Shown here one piece after another: positions 41,751 through 50,478 of a stretch of 64,000 nt of DNA. Each line of letters begins with the position of its first letter. Positions within the stretch are counted from its first letter, which is position 1. Position numbers and translations under genes: made by a program. The DNA is taken from assembly GCA_036271555.1 (NCBI GenBank), contig DATBAK010000010.1, forward strand, positions 186,001 to 250,000. The letters run 5' to 3'. The stretch comes from Acidimicrobiia bacterium (GTDB taxonomy: Bacteria; Actinomycetota; Acidimicrobiia; IMCC26256; PALSA-610). The notes under the pieces were generated by a model. The model ran no database searches. It was not told the origin of the DNA and saw nothing but the letters and a program-made list of their open reading frames with translations.

Positions 41751-43355
41751 ATGCTGTATGTGCCGGAGCAGTTCAGCGAGGACGAGATCGTCAAGCTCCG
41801 GCCCTACTTCACGAACCTCGACCAGCCGGTCTTCGCGCTCACGAACCTGCCCGAGGTCGTGAAGGGGGCGCTGTTCGCGCGCTACTCGCGTTCGGACAAG
41901 AGTCTGCGTCGCCTCTTCCTCGACGAGTTCGTCGCCGACCTCGATCTGAGCGGCGACCTCACCGTCGACGCCAGCGTCGGTCTCAAGCGCGCCGAGCAGC
42001 TCTACGACCGCGTGTTCCTCGAATACGGCGACGACTCCGTCGCGCAGCTCGGTGGCGTGCACCTCGCGTGCGAGCAGGCGTCGAACCTCCTCACGAAGGT
42101 GCTCGAACGCGGCCGGCTCATGGCCTACCTCGAGCAGTCGACGCGCTACATCCCGTACGATTCGCGCCTCGGCGGCCGCTATCGCTACTTCCGCGACCCG
42201 CAGGTCTGCGAGTCGCGCTTCGGCACCCGTTACGTCGGCGACATGGACGCACTGTTCGACATCTACCGCGACCTGCTGCCGTCGATGATGGACTGGGCCC
42301 GCGCCCGCTATCCGAAGGACGCGGGCGACTCCGACTTCGTCTACAAGCAGACGATCCGCGCCAAAGCGTGCGACTCCGTCCGCGGTGTGCTGCCCGCGGC
42401 GACGATCTCGAACGTCGGCATCTACGGCACCGGGCAGGCGTATGAGGCGCTGCTCATGAGGATGCGTGCGCACCCGCTGCCCGAGGCGCACGAATACGCG
42501 GCGATGATGCTCGAAGAGCTGCGCAAGGTCATCCCGTCGTTCCTCACCCGCGTCGACCGGCCCGAACGCGGCGGCGAGTGGATCGATTACCTCCAGTCGA
42601 CGCGTACTCGCACCGAGTCGGTCGTCGAGCAGATCTTCGCCGACGTCGAGCCCGAGCCCGCAGCCGAAGTGACGCTCGGTGACTTCGATCCCGACGGCGA
42701 GGACAAGGTGCTCGCCGCCATCTGCTACTCGTACTCGTCGCTGCCCGAAGCCCAGTTGCTGGAACGGGTGCGGCGCATGGGTGTCGACGAGCGCGCCGCG
42801 CTGATCACCGCGTACGTGGGGGAGCGGCACAATCGCCGGCACCGGCCCGGGCGCGCGTTCGAACGCACTGCGTACCGATTCGACGTGCTCGGCGACTACG
42901 GCGCGTTCCGCGACCTGCAACGCCATCGCATGTTGACGATCGAGTGGCAGTCGCTCACACCGAACCACGGCTACGAGATTCCGGAATCGGTGCGCGAAGC
43001 GGGACAAGACGCGCGCTTCGAAGAAGGACTGGAGCGATCGTCGGCCCTGTACGACACGCTCGTCGACTGGTTCCCGCACCAGGCCCCGTACGCGGTGTCG
43101 CTCGCGTACCGCATGCGCTACTCGATGCAGATGAACGCTCGTGAGGCGATGCACGTGCTCGAGCTGCGCAGCTCGCCGCAGGGTCATCCGGCGTACCGAC
43201 GCATCGCGCAGGAGATGCACCGACTCATCGAAGTGCAAGCCGGCCATCGCGCGATCGCGAAGGCGATGCGACACGTCGATCATCAGACGTACGAGCTCGA
43301 ACGACTCGCGTCGGAACGCGCCGCGGAAGCGAAACGTACGGCCGCGCGTCACTGA
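41751..43355 (+). CDS. Duplicated ThyX-like (FAD-dependent thymidylate synthase family) protein
   Basis: A 534-residue protein of two ThyX-like halves, about twice the usual ThyX length of roughly 220-250. The first half has HLACEQASNLLTKVLERGRL followed by EQSTRYIPYD; the second has FRDLQRHRMLTIEWQSLTPN and RMRYSMQMNAREAMHVLELRSS. Canonical ThyX uses RHR-x7-S-x-R in one motif; here RHR and STRY lie in different halves, each half losing part of it. It is probably an alternative thymidylate synthase-like or flavin-binding protein. No other thyA or thyX is in the window. Confidence 0.8.
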   Translation: MLYVPEQFSEDEIVKLRPYFTNLDQPVFALTNLPEVVKGALFARYSRSDKSLRRLFLDEFVADLDLSGDLTVDASVGLKRAEQLYDRVFLEYGDDSVAQLGGVHLACEQASNLLTKVLERGRLMAYLEQSTRYIPYDSRLGGRYRYFRDPQVCESRFGTRYVGDMDALFDIYRDLLPSMMDWARARYPKDAGDSDFVYKQTIRAKACDSVRGVLPAATISNVGIYGTGQAYEALLMRMRAHPLPEAHEYAAMMLEELRKVIPSFLTRVDRPERGGEWIDYLQSTRTRTESVVEQIFADVEPEPAAEVTLGDFDPDGEDKVLAAICYSYSSLPEAQLLERVRRMGVDERAALITAYVGERHNRRHRPGRAFERTAYRFDVLGDYGAFRDLQRHRMLTIEWQSLTPNHGYEIPESVREAGQDARFEEGLERSSALYDTLVDWFPHQAPYAVSLAYRMRYSMQMNAREAMHVLELRSSPQGHPAYRRIAQEMHRLIEVQAGHRAIAKAMRHVDHQTYELERLASERAAEAKRTAARH

Positions 43356-43369
43356 TCGCGTTCTTGTTC

Positions 43370-43401
43370 GCGCGTGTCTCGACGCGCGCGACGTCACGCG
43401 C
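43370..43401 (+). terminator. Hairpin after the ThyX-like gene
   Basis: GCGCGTG and CACGCGC can pair over 7 bp with an 18-nt GC-rich loop, 15 bp after the stop. A poly-A-containing stretch (TTGAAAAAAGTTG) follows. Possible terminator. Confidence 0.45.
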
Positions 43402-43490
43402 GCGCAAGGTTGAAAAAAGTTGTTGGTTTCGCGGATGTTCTTGACCTGCAGCGACGCGCGTCGCCGCTGGTCACACGCGCGTGCTTCGGC

Positions 43491-43715
43491 TTGACACGAA
43501 CGCTGCGGTTTGGCCGAATACGCATCGCCCCTGCAGCGCCGCTGCCGGAGACACGTCATCCGGTGGGATGCGACAGGTGCGTCGTGACCAGAGGGCTGGG
43601 CGAAGGGGCGAAAGGCGCCGTCCAGGAGGCGCGGTCGAAAACGCTGCGATAACCCGTCTGCGAATCGCAGGCCGGGCCACCCAGCGGTCCGGCTGCGACC
43701 TCCTGGACGGAGCCG
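43491..43715 (+). ncRNA. Candidate structured non-coding RNA with promoter
   Basis: The 630-bp gap 43356-43989 holds no credible gene but has RNA-like features. A perfect -35 box TTGACA (43491-43496) is followed at 19 bp by GAATAC. Downstream, CCGTCCAGGAGG (43618-43629) and CCTCCTGGACGG (43699-43710) form a perfect 12-bp stem enclosing CTGCGAT/ATCGCAG (43644-43650 with 43664-43670) and a CCGG...CCGG hairpin. It does not match RNase P, tmRNA, SRP, 6S or common riboswitch consensus that I can recall. The true ends and strand are not settled. Confidence 0.45.
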
Positions 43716-43720
43716 TGTTC

Positions 43721-43802
43721 TCGTTCGCACTCGCTGCGCTCGTCGCTCCGTGACGCGGGATGGGAGGGCACAAGGTCGCCCTGCTCGCTTTGCCCGCGGG
43801 CG
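43721..43802 (+). repeat. REP-like repeat, extended form, between ncRNA candidate and DUF4193
   Basis: CACTCGCTGCGCTCGTCGCT then CCGTGACGCGGGATGGGAG, and CTGCTCGCTTTGCCCGCGGG. It matches the prcA copy with scattered changes. Confidence 0.6.
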
Positions 43803-43873
43803 GTTCCACTCGCGCGCGTTCGTGGCTTTTGACGCGCCGTCGCGAACGACTCAGATCCACGGAAGGCCGGCGT

Positions 43874-43879
43874 TATACT
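43874..43879 (+). promoter_or_regulatory. -10 box of DUF4193-lnt operon
   Basis: TATACT, about 110 nt before ATG 43990. Unlike most genes here, it would give a long GC-rich 5' leader with several possible hairpins. Confidence 0.4.
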
Positions 43880-43989
43880 CCCGCGCCTCGCTGGGGCCCA
43901 GGGCCGCCGGAATACGCCGGGAGGCGTACCCGTTGGCCGCCCGGCATCGCCCCGGCGCCAGCCCGGGTGCACGCGTTCGGAAGGCCTGG

Positions 43990-44469
43990 ATGAGCGACGA
44001 CGAGTTCGACGAGCCCGAGATCGATGAGGAAGACGTCGAGGACGACGACATCATCGACGACGACGACCTCGCCGACGAGGACATCGACGACGACGACGAC
44101 GTCATCGGCGAAGAAGCCGACGACGCCGCCGCGATCCCCGACGACCCTGCCGCGATCGTCGAGGTGCCGGTTGCCACTCCCGTCGTCGAGGAGGGCGACG
44201 AGGAGGACGACGAGGTCGTCGACCTCGACGAGGAGCTGCACCCCGACGACGTCGAGGAGGCGCTCGACGTCGTGCTGCGCGAGCGCACCGCGGCGGCCGG
44301 GCTCGAAGACGAAGAGGACGAGGAAGTGGAGCCCGACGATCGGGGCGAAGGGGGGACCAAGATCGTTCCCCGCCGCCCGGGTGAGTTCCTCTGCTCGAGC
44401 TGCTTCCTCGTGCTGCCTCGCAACCAGCTCGCCGACGAGAAGCGTCTGCTCTGTCGAGACTGCGTGTGA
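43990..44469 (+). CDS. DUF4193 family protein with a long acidic N-terminus
   Basis: A 159-residue protein. The last 35 residues (KIVPRRPGEFLCSSCFLVLPRNQLADEK...CRDC) are the DUF4193 zinc ribbon, conserved in Actinobacteria. The first 120 residues are mostly Asp and Glu (for example DDDDLADEDIDDDDDVIGEE), longer and more acidic than I recall for mycobacterial members. It might mimic nucleic acid or contact polymerase, but this is inference. It is coupled to lnt by GTGA. Confidence 0.85.
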   Translation: MSDDEFDEPEIDEEDVEDDDIIDDDDLADEDIDDDDDVIGEEADDAAAIPDDPAAIVEVPVATPVVEEGDEEDDEVVDLDEELHPDDVEEALDVVLRERTAAAGLEDEEDEEVEPDDRGEGGTKIVPRRPGEFLCSSCFLVLPRNQLADEKRLLCRDCV

Positions 44470-45998
44470 CCGACCGGCGGTCGCGGCGCTTCGCCGCGGC
44501 CGTGGCCTCGGGTGTGCTGCTCGCACTGTCCCGGCCGCCGCTCGACCTCGGTCTGCTCGCCCTCGTCGCGCTCGTCCCGCTGTTCTGGGCGTGGCGCGAT
44601 GTCCCACCTCGTCTCGCCGCGCTCCTCGGCTTCGTCGCGGGATGCACGTACTACGTCATCCTCGTGTCCTGGACGTGGTACTTCGGTGCCGTCGCGATCG
44701 TGCCGCTCGTCGTGATCCTCGCTTCGTTCTGGGTCGCGGTCGGCGCGTCCGTCGCGCGCTTCACGAGCCGGGGACTGCGCAACCCCGTGCTGCTGGCCGC
44801 GATCTGGGTACTCGCCGAGGCGCTCGTCGCCCGGTGGCCTTTCGGCGGCTTCTCCTGGGGTGAGGTCGGCTACGCGCTGCACGACTTCGCGCCGGCGCGG
44901 TCGGTCGCCGCGCTGGGCGGGCTCCCGCTCGTGTCGTTCGTCGTCGTCGCGCTCAATGCCGCGATGGTGGAGCTGCTCGCACCGCGGATGCACGTCGACC
45001 CGTCCGTCGCACGGCCCGCGCGCGCGGTCGCGGCCGCGACGATCGTGGGAGTGGTCGTCGTCACGGGCGGCGCGAGCGCGTTCGCGCTGCGACCCATCGC
45101 GACGGGACACCTCCGCGTCGCGATCCTGCAGGGCAACGATCTCGACCGCGATCTCACGAAGCGCGAGCTCGATGATCGCTACCTCCCGCGCAGCCACTTC
45201 CAGCTCGCGTCTCGGCTCACCGGTCACTACGACCTCGTCGTGTTCCCCGAGTCGAGCCTCGACGCCGACCCACGCAAGAGCCCGTACCTCTCGTCGAACC
45301 TCGTCGCGACCGCGACGCGACTCCACTCGGCCGTGCTCGCCAACGCGATCGCGGACGCGCCCGACGGTCGCGCGCTGAACCTCAACCTCCTCTATGGCCC
45401 CGACGGCCGGCTCGAGTCGACGTACGCGAAGCGCCACCTCGTGCCGTTCGGGGAGTACGTCCCGTTCCGTGACGAGCTGCGCTTCATCCATGAGATCCAG
45501 CAGCAGATCCCACGCGACTTCGCGCCCGGCGACCGACCGGGACTCGCGACCGTCGCCGGTCATCGCATCGCCGAGGTCATCTGCTTCGAGAGCGCCTTCG
45601 GCTACGAGGTCCGGCCGCTCGTGAAGGACGGCGCCCAGCTGATCGTCGTGTCGACGAACAACCGCTCGTACCGGACGTCGGCGAACTCGGCGCAACACGT
45701 CGCCATCGGCCAGATGCGCGCGGCCGAGACCGGGCGACCGGTCGTGCAGGCCGCGATCTCCGGCATCAGCGCGTTCATCGACGCGCACGGCAACGTCCAC
45801 GACCCGACCCACCTCTTCCAGCGCACGACCGACGTGGCGACCGTGACGACGACGCGCGGCGAGACGCCGTATGTCCGATTCGGGGAGTGGGTACTGCTCG
45901 CGAGCATCATCGGCGTCGCCCTCGCGTCCGTGCGGGCCGCCATCGGCCGGCGGCGCGCCGGACCCGTAGACTCCGCGCCGGTGGAGGCACGCGCATGA
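44466..45998 (+). CDS. lnt: Apolipoprotein N-acyltransferase
   Basis: Adds the third acyl chain to bacterial lipoproteins. The 510-residue protein has several N-terminal membrane helices and a nitrilase-fold domain outside the membrane with the expected triad: Glu in VVFPESSLD, Lys in TYAKRHLVPFGEY and Cys in EVICFESAFG. A C-terminal helix (WVLLASIIGVALASV) completes the fold. GTG 44466 overlaps the DUF4193 stop. No lgt or lsp is in the window. Confidence 0.93.
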   Translation: MTDRRSRRFAAAVASGVLLALSRPPLDLGLLALVALVPLFWAWRDVPPRLAALLGFVAGCTYYVILVSWTWYFGAVAIVPLVVILASFWVAVGASVARFTSRGLRNPVLLAAIWVLAEALVARWPFGGFSWGEVGYALHDFAPARSVAALGGLPLVSFVVVALNAAMVELLAPRMHVDPSVARPARAVAAATIVGVVVVTGGASAFALRPIATGHLRVAILQGNDLDRDLTKRELDDRYLPRSHFQLASRLTGHYDLVVFPESSLDADPRKSPYLSSNLVATATRLHSAVLANAIADAPDGRALNLNLLYGPDGRLESTYAKRHLVPFGEYVPFRDELRFIHEIQQQIPRDFAPGDRPGLATVAGHRIAEVICFESAFGYEVRPLVKDGAQLIVVSTNNRSYRTSANSAQHVAIGQMRAAETGRPVVQAAISGISAFIDAHGNVHDPTHLFQRTTDVATVTTTRGETPYVRFGEWVLLASIIGVALASVRAAIGRRRAGPVDSAPVEARA

Positions 45999-46576
45999 CC
46001 ACGCCCGAGCACCTGGAACCGCCCTCCGGGTCGAGCACCGATCCGATCGCGCGTGCGCTCGAGCTCGCGATCTACGCGCCCATCGGGGTCACCGCGCTCG
46101 CGGTCGAGATGGCGCCCGACCTGCTGCGCATGGTCGTTGCGCGCGGGCGGGCCGAGGTCGAGGTCCGCCACGAGCAGGTGGAGCAGCGGGTCCAACACGC
46201 CAAGGGCGCGGGACAGGTCGCGATCGCGTTCGGTCTGCCGATGCTCCGCCGCAAGGTCGAGGAGCGACTCGCGTCGATGCGCCCGTCGTCACCACCGGCC
46301 GCGCGAGCCGAGCAGGAGGCGCGCCCGGCGCCTCGCGTGGTGTCGATCACGCCCGAGCCCGCCGCGCCGACCGCGTCGGTCGCGCCGGCGAGCGAGAACG
46401 GCCGCGGCGACTCCGACACCCTCGCCATTCCCGGCTACGACGCGCTGTCGGCGTCGCAGGTCGTGGAGCGGCTCGCAGGACTGAGCCGCGACGAGCTCAC
46501 CGCGGTGCGTGAGTACGAGACCGGGCACCGCCGCCGGCGCACGATCCTGGGCAAAATCGAACAGCTCTCCGCGTAG
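45995..46576 (+). CDS. Conserved hypothetical protein with a C-terminal helical motif
   Basis: A 193-residue protein. The first half (ALELAIYAPIGVTALAVEMAPDLL, coiled RAEVEVRHEQVEQRVQHAK) may associate with the membrane; a Pro/Ala linker follows; the end (PGYDALSASQVVERLAGLSRD...REYETGHRRRRTILGKIEQL) is a compact helical motif found in many actinobacterial proteins. ATG 45995 overlaps lnt. Function unknown. Confidence 0.7.
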   Translation: MTTPEHLEPPSGSSTDPIARALELAIYAPIGVTALAVEMAPDLLRMVVARGRAEVEVRHEQVEQRVQHAKGAGQVAIAFGLPMLRRKVEERLASMRPSSPPAARAEQEARPAPRVVSITPEPAAPTASVAPASENGRGDSDTLAIPGYDALSASQVVERLAGLSRDELTAVREYETGHRRRRTILGKIEQLSA

Positions 46577-46589
46577 GTATTCGCCACCG

Positions 46590-47084
46590 GTGGAAAGCGC
46601 ACGCGTCGCGACCGACGATGACCTCGAGCAGATCGTGCTCCTCGCGCGCCGAGGCGTCGCCGAGCTGACACCGATGCGCGGCGGCGCGACCTGGGCCGCG
46701 CGCGACGCGCGGCCCGAGCCGCTCGACGAGGCGTTCGCGGCGTTGCTCGAGCGCGACGACGTGAGCGTCGTCGTCGGCACGATCGACGACGTGGTCATCG
46801 GCTTCGGTGTCGGCCGCGTCGAGCGGCTGCGCGACGGCCGCGACCACGGCGTGGTCGACGAGCTCTTCGTCGAGCCCGACGCCCGGTCGGTCGGGGTGGG
46901 GGAGGCCGTCGTCGAGCAGCTCCTGGTCTTCTTCGCGGAGCGGGGCTGTTCCGGGGCCGATGCCCTGGCGCTGCCCGGTAACCGGGCGACCAAGAACTTC
47001 TTCGAGCAACAGGGCTTCGTCGCCCGCGCGATCGTGATGCACAAGCGGCTCTCGGATGCCGATACCGAGAGTGGACCTCCATGA
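46590..47084 (+). CDS. GNAT family N-acetyltransferase
   Basis: A 164-residue acetyltransferase. VVDELFVEPDARSVGVGEAVVEQLLVFFAERG contains the acetyl-CoA binding R/Q-x-x-G-x-G/A segment (with SVGVG in place of the usual RGxG), and LPGNRATKNFFEQQGFVARAIVMHKRL is the typical GNAT C-terminus. GTG 46590 is 13 nt after the previous stop. The substrate (protein, small amine or antibiotic) is not known. Confidence 0.82.
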   Translation: MESARVATDDDLEQIVLLARRGVAELTPMRGGATWAARDARPEPLDEAFAALLERDDVSVVVGTIDDVVIGFGVGRVERLRDGRDHGVVDELFVEPDARSVGVGEAVVEQLLVFFAERGCSGADALALPGNRATKNFFEQQGFVARAIVMHKRLSDADTESGPP

Positions 47085-47109
47085 ACCCGCCGAACCCGCC
47101 GAGGTGCGA

Positions 47110-48900
47110 ATGACTGCAACCGATCTCACCGCCGAGGACGTCGCGTGGGACCTCGAGACGTTGCTCCCCGCCGCGGGTGACGCGGGCGTCGACGCGCTGC
47201 TCGCCGAGGCCGACGAGGTGACGACACGGGCCGCGAAGTTCCGCGGCCGCATCGCCGACTGCAGCACCGACGAGATCGTCGACCTCGTCGCGCTGCTCGC
47301 GTCGCTGCAAGATCTCGTCGGGCGCGCCGGCAACTACGCGAGCCTGCGGTTCTCGACCGACACGGCCGATCCTGCGCGCGGCGCGCTCATGATGCGCGTC
47401 GAGGAACGCGCAACCGCGATGAGCACGCAACTCGTGTTCTTCGAGCTCGAGTGGGCCGCGCTCGACGACGCCGCGGTCGACGCGCACCTCGCCGACCCGC
47501 GCCTCGAGTACGCGCGCCACCACCTGCGCTCCGTTCGCCGCTACCGCCCGCACCTGCTGAGCGAGCCCGAGGAGGTCGTGCTCACCGAGAAGACGGTGAC
47601 GGGCACGAGCGCGTGGGTGCGGCTGTTCGAGGAGCTCGACTCCGCGATCACGGTCGAGCTCGACGGCGAATCGCAGCCCCTCGAAGCCGGGCTCTCTCGA
47701 CTCGGCTCACCCGATCCCGATGTGCGGCGGACCGCGGCCGAAGCCGTGACCGCGGGGCTCGCTCCGGGCCTGCGCACCCGCGCCTACGTGTTCAACACGT
47801 TGCTCGCCGACAAGGCGATCGACGACCGGATGCGCAAGTTCCCGTCGTGGATCGCGGGGCGCAACCTCGCGAACGAGGCGAGCGACGAGTCGGTCGCGGC
47901 ACTCGTCACCGCGGTGCAAGGTCGGTATTCGATCCCGCAACGCTGGTACCGGCTGAAGGCCCGGCTGCTCGGTGTCGATCGTGTCCGCGATTACGACCGC
48001 ATGGCCTCGATCGCGTCGTCGGAGGCACAGTTCGGCTTCGGTGACGCGCGTGAGCTCGTGCTCGACTCGTACGCGTCGTTCTCGCCCGACCTCGCCGACA
48101 TCGCGCGCAAGTTCTTCGACGAGCAGTGGATCGACGCGCCGGTGCGACCGGGCAAGCGCGGGGGAGCGTTCTGCGCGTACACCGTCCCGTCGCACCACCC
48201 GTACGTGCTCTTGAACTGGACCGCGCGCCGCCGCGACGTGCTCACGCTCGCGCACGAGCTGGGCCACGGCCTGCACGCGTACCTCGCGCGCCCGCAGGGC
48301 GTGTTCCACCAGAGCACGCCGCTCACGCTGGCGGAGACCGCATCGGTGTTCGGTGAGACCGTCACGTTCGGCCGGCTGCTCTCCGCGACGACCGATCCCG
48401 CAGAGCGCCTCGCGCTGCTCGCCGAGAACCTCGAAGGTCAGATCGCGACCGTGTTCCGCCAGGTCGCGATGAACCGGTTCGAGGACGCGGTGCACAACGC
48501 GCGTCGCGACTCGGGTGAGCTCGCGGTCGACGACTTCAACGAGCACTGGATCGCGACCCAGTCGGCGATGCTCGGCGACTCGGTCGAGCTCACCGAGGGC
48601 TACCGCACGTGGTGGTCGTACATCCCGCACTTCATCGCGACGCCGGGCTACGTGTACGCCTACGCGTACGGCCAGCTGCTCGCGCTGGCTGTGTACGCGC
48701 AGTACGAGGAGCGGGGCTCGGAGTTCGTGCCGCGGTACCTCGAGCTGCTCACGGCCGGCGGCTCGATGGCGCCCGAGGACCTCGGCACGATCGTCGGCGT
48801 CGACCTCTCGGACCCCGCGTTCTGGGACGGCGGTCTCGACATCGTCGAGCGCCAGCTGGCCCTCACCGAGGCGGCGGCCGCGGAGACCGGGCGGCTGTAG
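47110..48900 (+). CDS. pepF: M3 family oligoendopeptidase (PepF-like)
   Basis: Zinc metallopeptidase that cuts short peptides in the cytoplasm. The 596-residue protein has the HExxH motif in TLAHELGHGLHAY, with a further Glu downstream in TLAETASVFGET, and the C-terminal YVYAYAYGQLLAL characteristic of the family. ATG 47110 is chosen because GAGG lies 7 nt upstream; the frame from 47056 overlaps the GNAT gene. Confidence 0.94.
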   Translation: MTATDLTAEDVAWDLETLLPAAGDAGVDALLAEADEVTTRAAKFRGRIADCSTDEIVDLVALLASLQDLVGRAGNYASLRFSTDTADPARGALMMRVEERATAMSTQLVFFELEWAALDDAAVDAHLADPRLEYARHHLRSVRRYRPHLLSEPEEVVLTEKTVTGTSAWVRLFEELDSAITVELDGESQPLEAGLSRLGSPDPDVRRTAAEAVTAGLAPGLRTRAYVFNTLLADKAIDDRMRKFPSWIAGRNLANEASDESVAALVTAVQGRYSIPQRWYRLKARLLGVDRVRDYDRMASIASSEAQFGFGDARELVLDSYASFSPDLADIARKFFDEQWIDAPVRPGKRGGAFCAYTVPSHHPYVLLNWTARRRDVLTLAHELGHGLHAYLARPQGVFHQSTPLTLAETASVFGETVTFGRLLSATTDPAERLALLAENLEGQIATVFRQVAMNRFEDAVHNARRDSGELAVDDFNEHWIATQSAMLGDSVELTEGYRTWWSYIPHFIATPGYVYAYAYGQLLALAVYAQYEERGSEFVPRYLELLTAGGSMAPEDLGTIVGVDLSDPAFWDGGLDIVERQLALTEAAAAETGRL

Positions 48901-48970
48901 GCGCCATCCCTGCGGCTCCACATCGGCCACGGGAGACAACACCATCCACGTGCGTTGACGGGGGCCTCGC

Positions 48971-48976
48971 TACCGT
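48971..48976 (+). promoter_or_regulatory. -10 box of the zinc-finger gene (leaderless)
   Basis: TACCGT, 8 nt before GTG 48985. Confidence 0.4.
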
Positions 48977-48984
48977 TGCTTGGC

Positions 48985-49344
48985 GTGTCCCAGGCGTGCG
49001 AGCCGGGGGAGCGCTCGACGACTGCGGCGAGCGGATCCCCGTGCCGTTGGTGCGGCCGACCCTTGCCGCCCGCGGCGACTCGTGGACGGCCGCGGCAGTA
49101 CTGCCGGCAGAGCTGCCGGCAGCGCCACTACGAAGCCCGCCAGCGCGCGGTCGAGCTGGGCCTCGGCGAGGACGAGCTCGTGCTCGCGCGCGCCGAGCTC
49201 GACGTACTGCGCGACCGGATCTACGTGCTCGAGTGCGCGGTCGGCGACGTCGAGCGTGACCTCGCCGCGGGGCTCGACCCGGTCGAGGTGCGTGAAGCGT
49301 TGTCGTGGCTGCTCGACGCGGCGCGCCCGCTCGTCCACGTGTGA
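48985..49344 (+). CDS. Small zinc-finger protein, actinobacterial type
   Basis: A 119-residue product with CRWCGRPLPP, then RGRPRQYCRQSCRQRHYEARQ: two Cys pairs in a basic setting, common in actinobacterial proteins and likely zinc-binding. The C-terminal part is a helical acidic segment (DELVLARAELDVLRDRIYVLE, AVGDVERDL). GTG 48985 is chosen for the -10 box distance and because the motif begins soon after. Function unknown; DNA binding is possible. Confidence 0.7.
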   Translation: MSQACEPGERSTTAASGSPCRWCGRPLPPAATRGRPRQYCRQSCRQRHYEARQRAVELGLGEDELVLARAELDVLRDRIYVLECAVGDVERDLAAGLDPVEVREALSWLLDAARPLVHV

Positions 49345-49369
49345 TTCCGGGACGCCCGGCCACGCTGGC

Positions 49370-49375
49370 TAGCGT
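49370..49375 (+). promoter_or_regulatory. -10 box of the 97-residue protein gene (leaderless)
   Basis: TAGCGT, 6 nt before ATG 49382. Confidence 0.45.
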
Positions 49376-49381
49376 GCCGGC

Positions 49382-49675
49382 ATGAGCAGCATGGGCGACC
49401 TTGGTCGCGAGATCAACGAGATGCGCGACCACCCGAAAGCGGCGCCCGCGAACAACGAGCTCGAACAGCTCGAGGCGCGCTTGCACGAGTTCTTCGACTG
49501 GGCGCGTGGACGTGAGCACCCCGAGATCCGTGAGAAGTTCAAGGATGCGTTCTCCGCCGAGCCGCTCCACGACGACGTCGTCGACGCGCTGACGAGCGGG
49601 CGCGGCGCCGAGGTGCGCGCCGACCTGCCGGTGCCGCCTCCGGAGCCTTCCGAGTCGCCCGACGCCAACAGCTGA
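49382..49675 (+). CDS. Conserved hypothetical protein
   Basis: A 97-residue soluble acidic protein: GDLGREINEMRDHPKAA, a helix LEQLEARLHEFFDWARGREHP and a Pro-rich tail (VPPPEPSESPDANS). No motif is recognised, and no Cys or membrane segment is present. It stands alone with its own probable leaderless promoter. Confidence 0.65.
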   Translation: MSSMGDLGREINEMRDHPKAAPANNELEQLEARLHEFFDWARGREHPEIREKFKDAFSAEPLHDDVVDALTSGRGAEVRADLPVPPPEPSESPDANS

Positions 49676-49738
49676 CCCGCGATCGAGACCGCTCACCCTG
49701 ACGCGGAGTCACTCTCCGTTGTATTCTCTCCGCTGAGA

Positions 49739-50359
49739 GTGGCACGGGAGGCCGCTCCACGGCACGGCGGGTCAGGCGGCATGGTCGGGGCGGACCGGTT
49801 CGACGAATCGGCAGGGGAGCGCGGCACGGTGACGTCGCTGCCGGACGACTCGTACTGGTCGAACATCGACTATCCCGAGCCGCGGCCTCGTCCGCCCGCG
49901 GCGGTCGGCTCGGTGGCGCGTGACCGGGGGAGCATCCGCCGTCGATTGAGCGCCGGGTTCGTCGCCGCGTTGCTCGTCGTCGCCGGCGGTGCCTACGCCG
50001 TCGGGCGCGCCAACGGCCACGCACCCGTACCGGGGTTGCATCGCCAGGTCGAAGCGCAGCGCTCCGAGCTCGAGCGGCGCGCCGCGACGATCGCGACCCA
50101 GGCGCGCGAGCTCACAGCCGACGAGGCTCGGCTGCGCGCTCTCCGCGCGCAGGCTTCGCACTCAGCCGCAATCCAGACCGCGTGCCAACACGCGATCAGC
50201 GTTGCGAATCGCGCGTTCGGCACCGAATCCGACGCGCTGCACGCGCTTGCCGCGACCGACTTCGCGGCCGCGAAATCGCTGACCGACCTCTTCGGCACCG
50301 AGCTCGACGAGTTCGCCGGCGCGCGCTCCACCTGTCTCGGCTCGACGACCGCGGTCTGA
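49739..50359 (+). CDS. Membrane-anchored coiled-coil protein
   Basis: A 206-residue product with a cytoplasmic Pro-rich N-terminus, a membrane helix at about 70-92 (LSAGFVAALLVVAGGAYAVG) and an extracytoplasmic coiled coil (LHRQVEAQRSELERRAATIATQARELTADE). GTG 49739 is the first start, with TATTCT 11 nt upstream; ATG 49781 or GTG 49829 are also possible. It may relate to the ECF system that follows. Function unknown. Confidence 0.6.
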   Translation: MAREAAPRHGGSGGMVGADRFDESAGERGTVTSLPDDSYWSNIDYPEPRPRPPAAVGSVARDRGSIRRRLSAGFVAALLVVAGGAYAVGRANGHAPVPGLHRQVEAQRSELERRAATIATQARELTADEARLRALRAQASHSAAIQTACQHAISVANRAFGTESDALHALAATDFAAAKSLTDLFGTELDEFAGARSTCLGSTTAV

Positions 50360-50478
50360 CGCACGTCGACTCGGCGCGTCGCGGCGGGCAGACTTCCCCG
50401 TCGTGGGCAGGCGTGCCTGATCGCCCGAATCGGGGCCGAGACGTACCGGAATCGGCACGCTCGGGCGAGTGACTCGCA

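Noticed and set aside
43491-43715. Considered RNase P RNA, tmRNA, SRP RNA, 6S RNA, cobalamin, SAM and c-di-GMP riboswitches
   Set aside because: None of the consensus blocks that I can recall for these families is present. The region stays an unassigned candidate.
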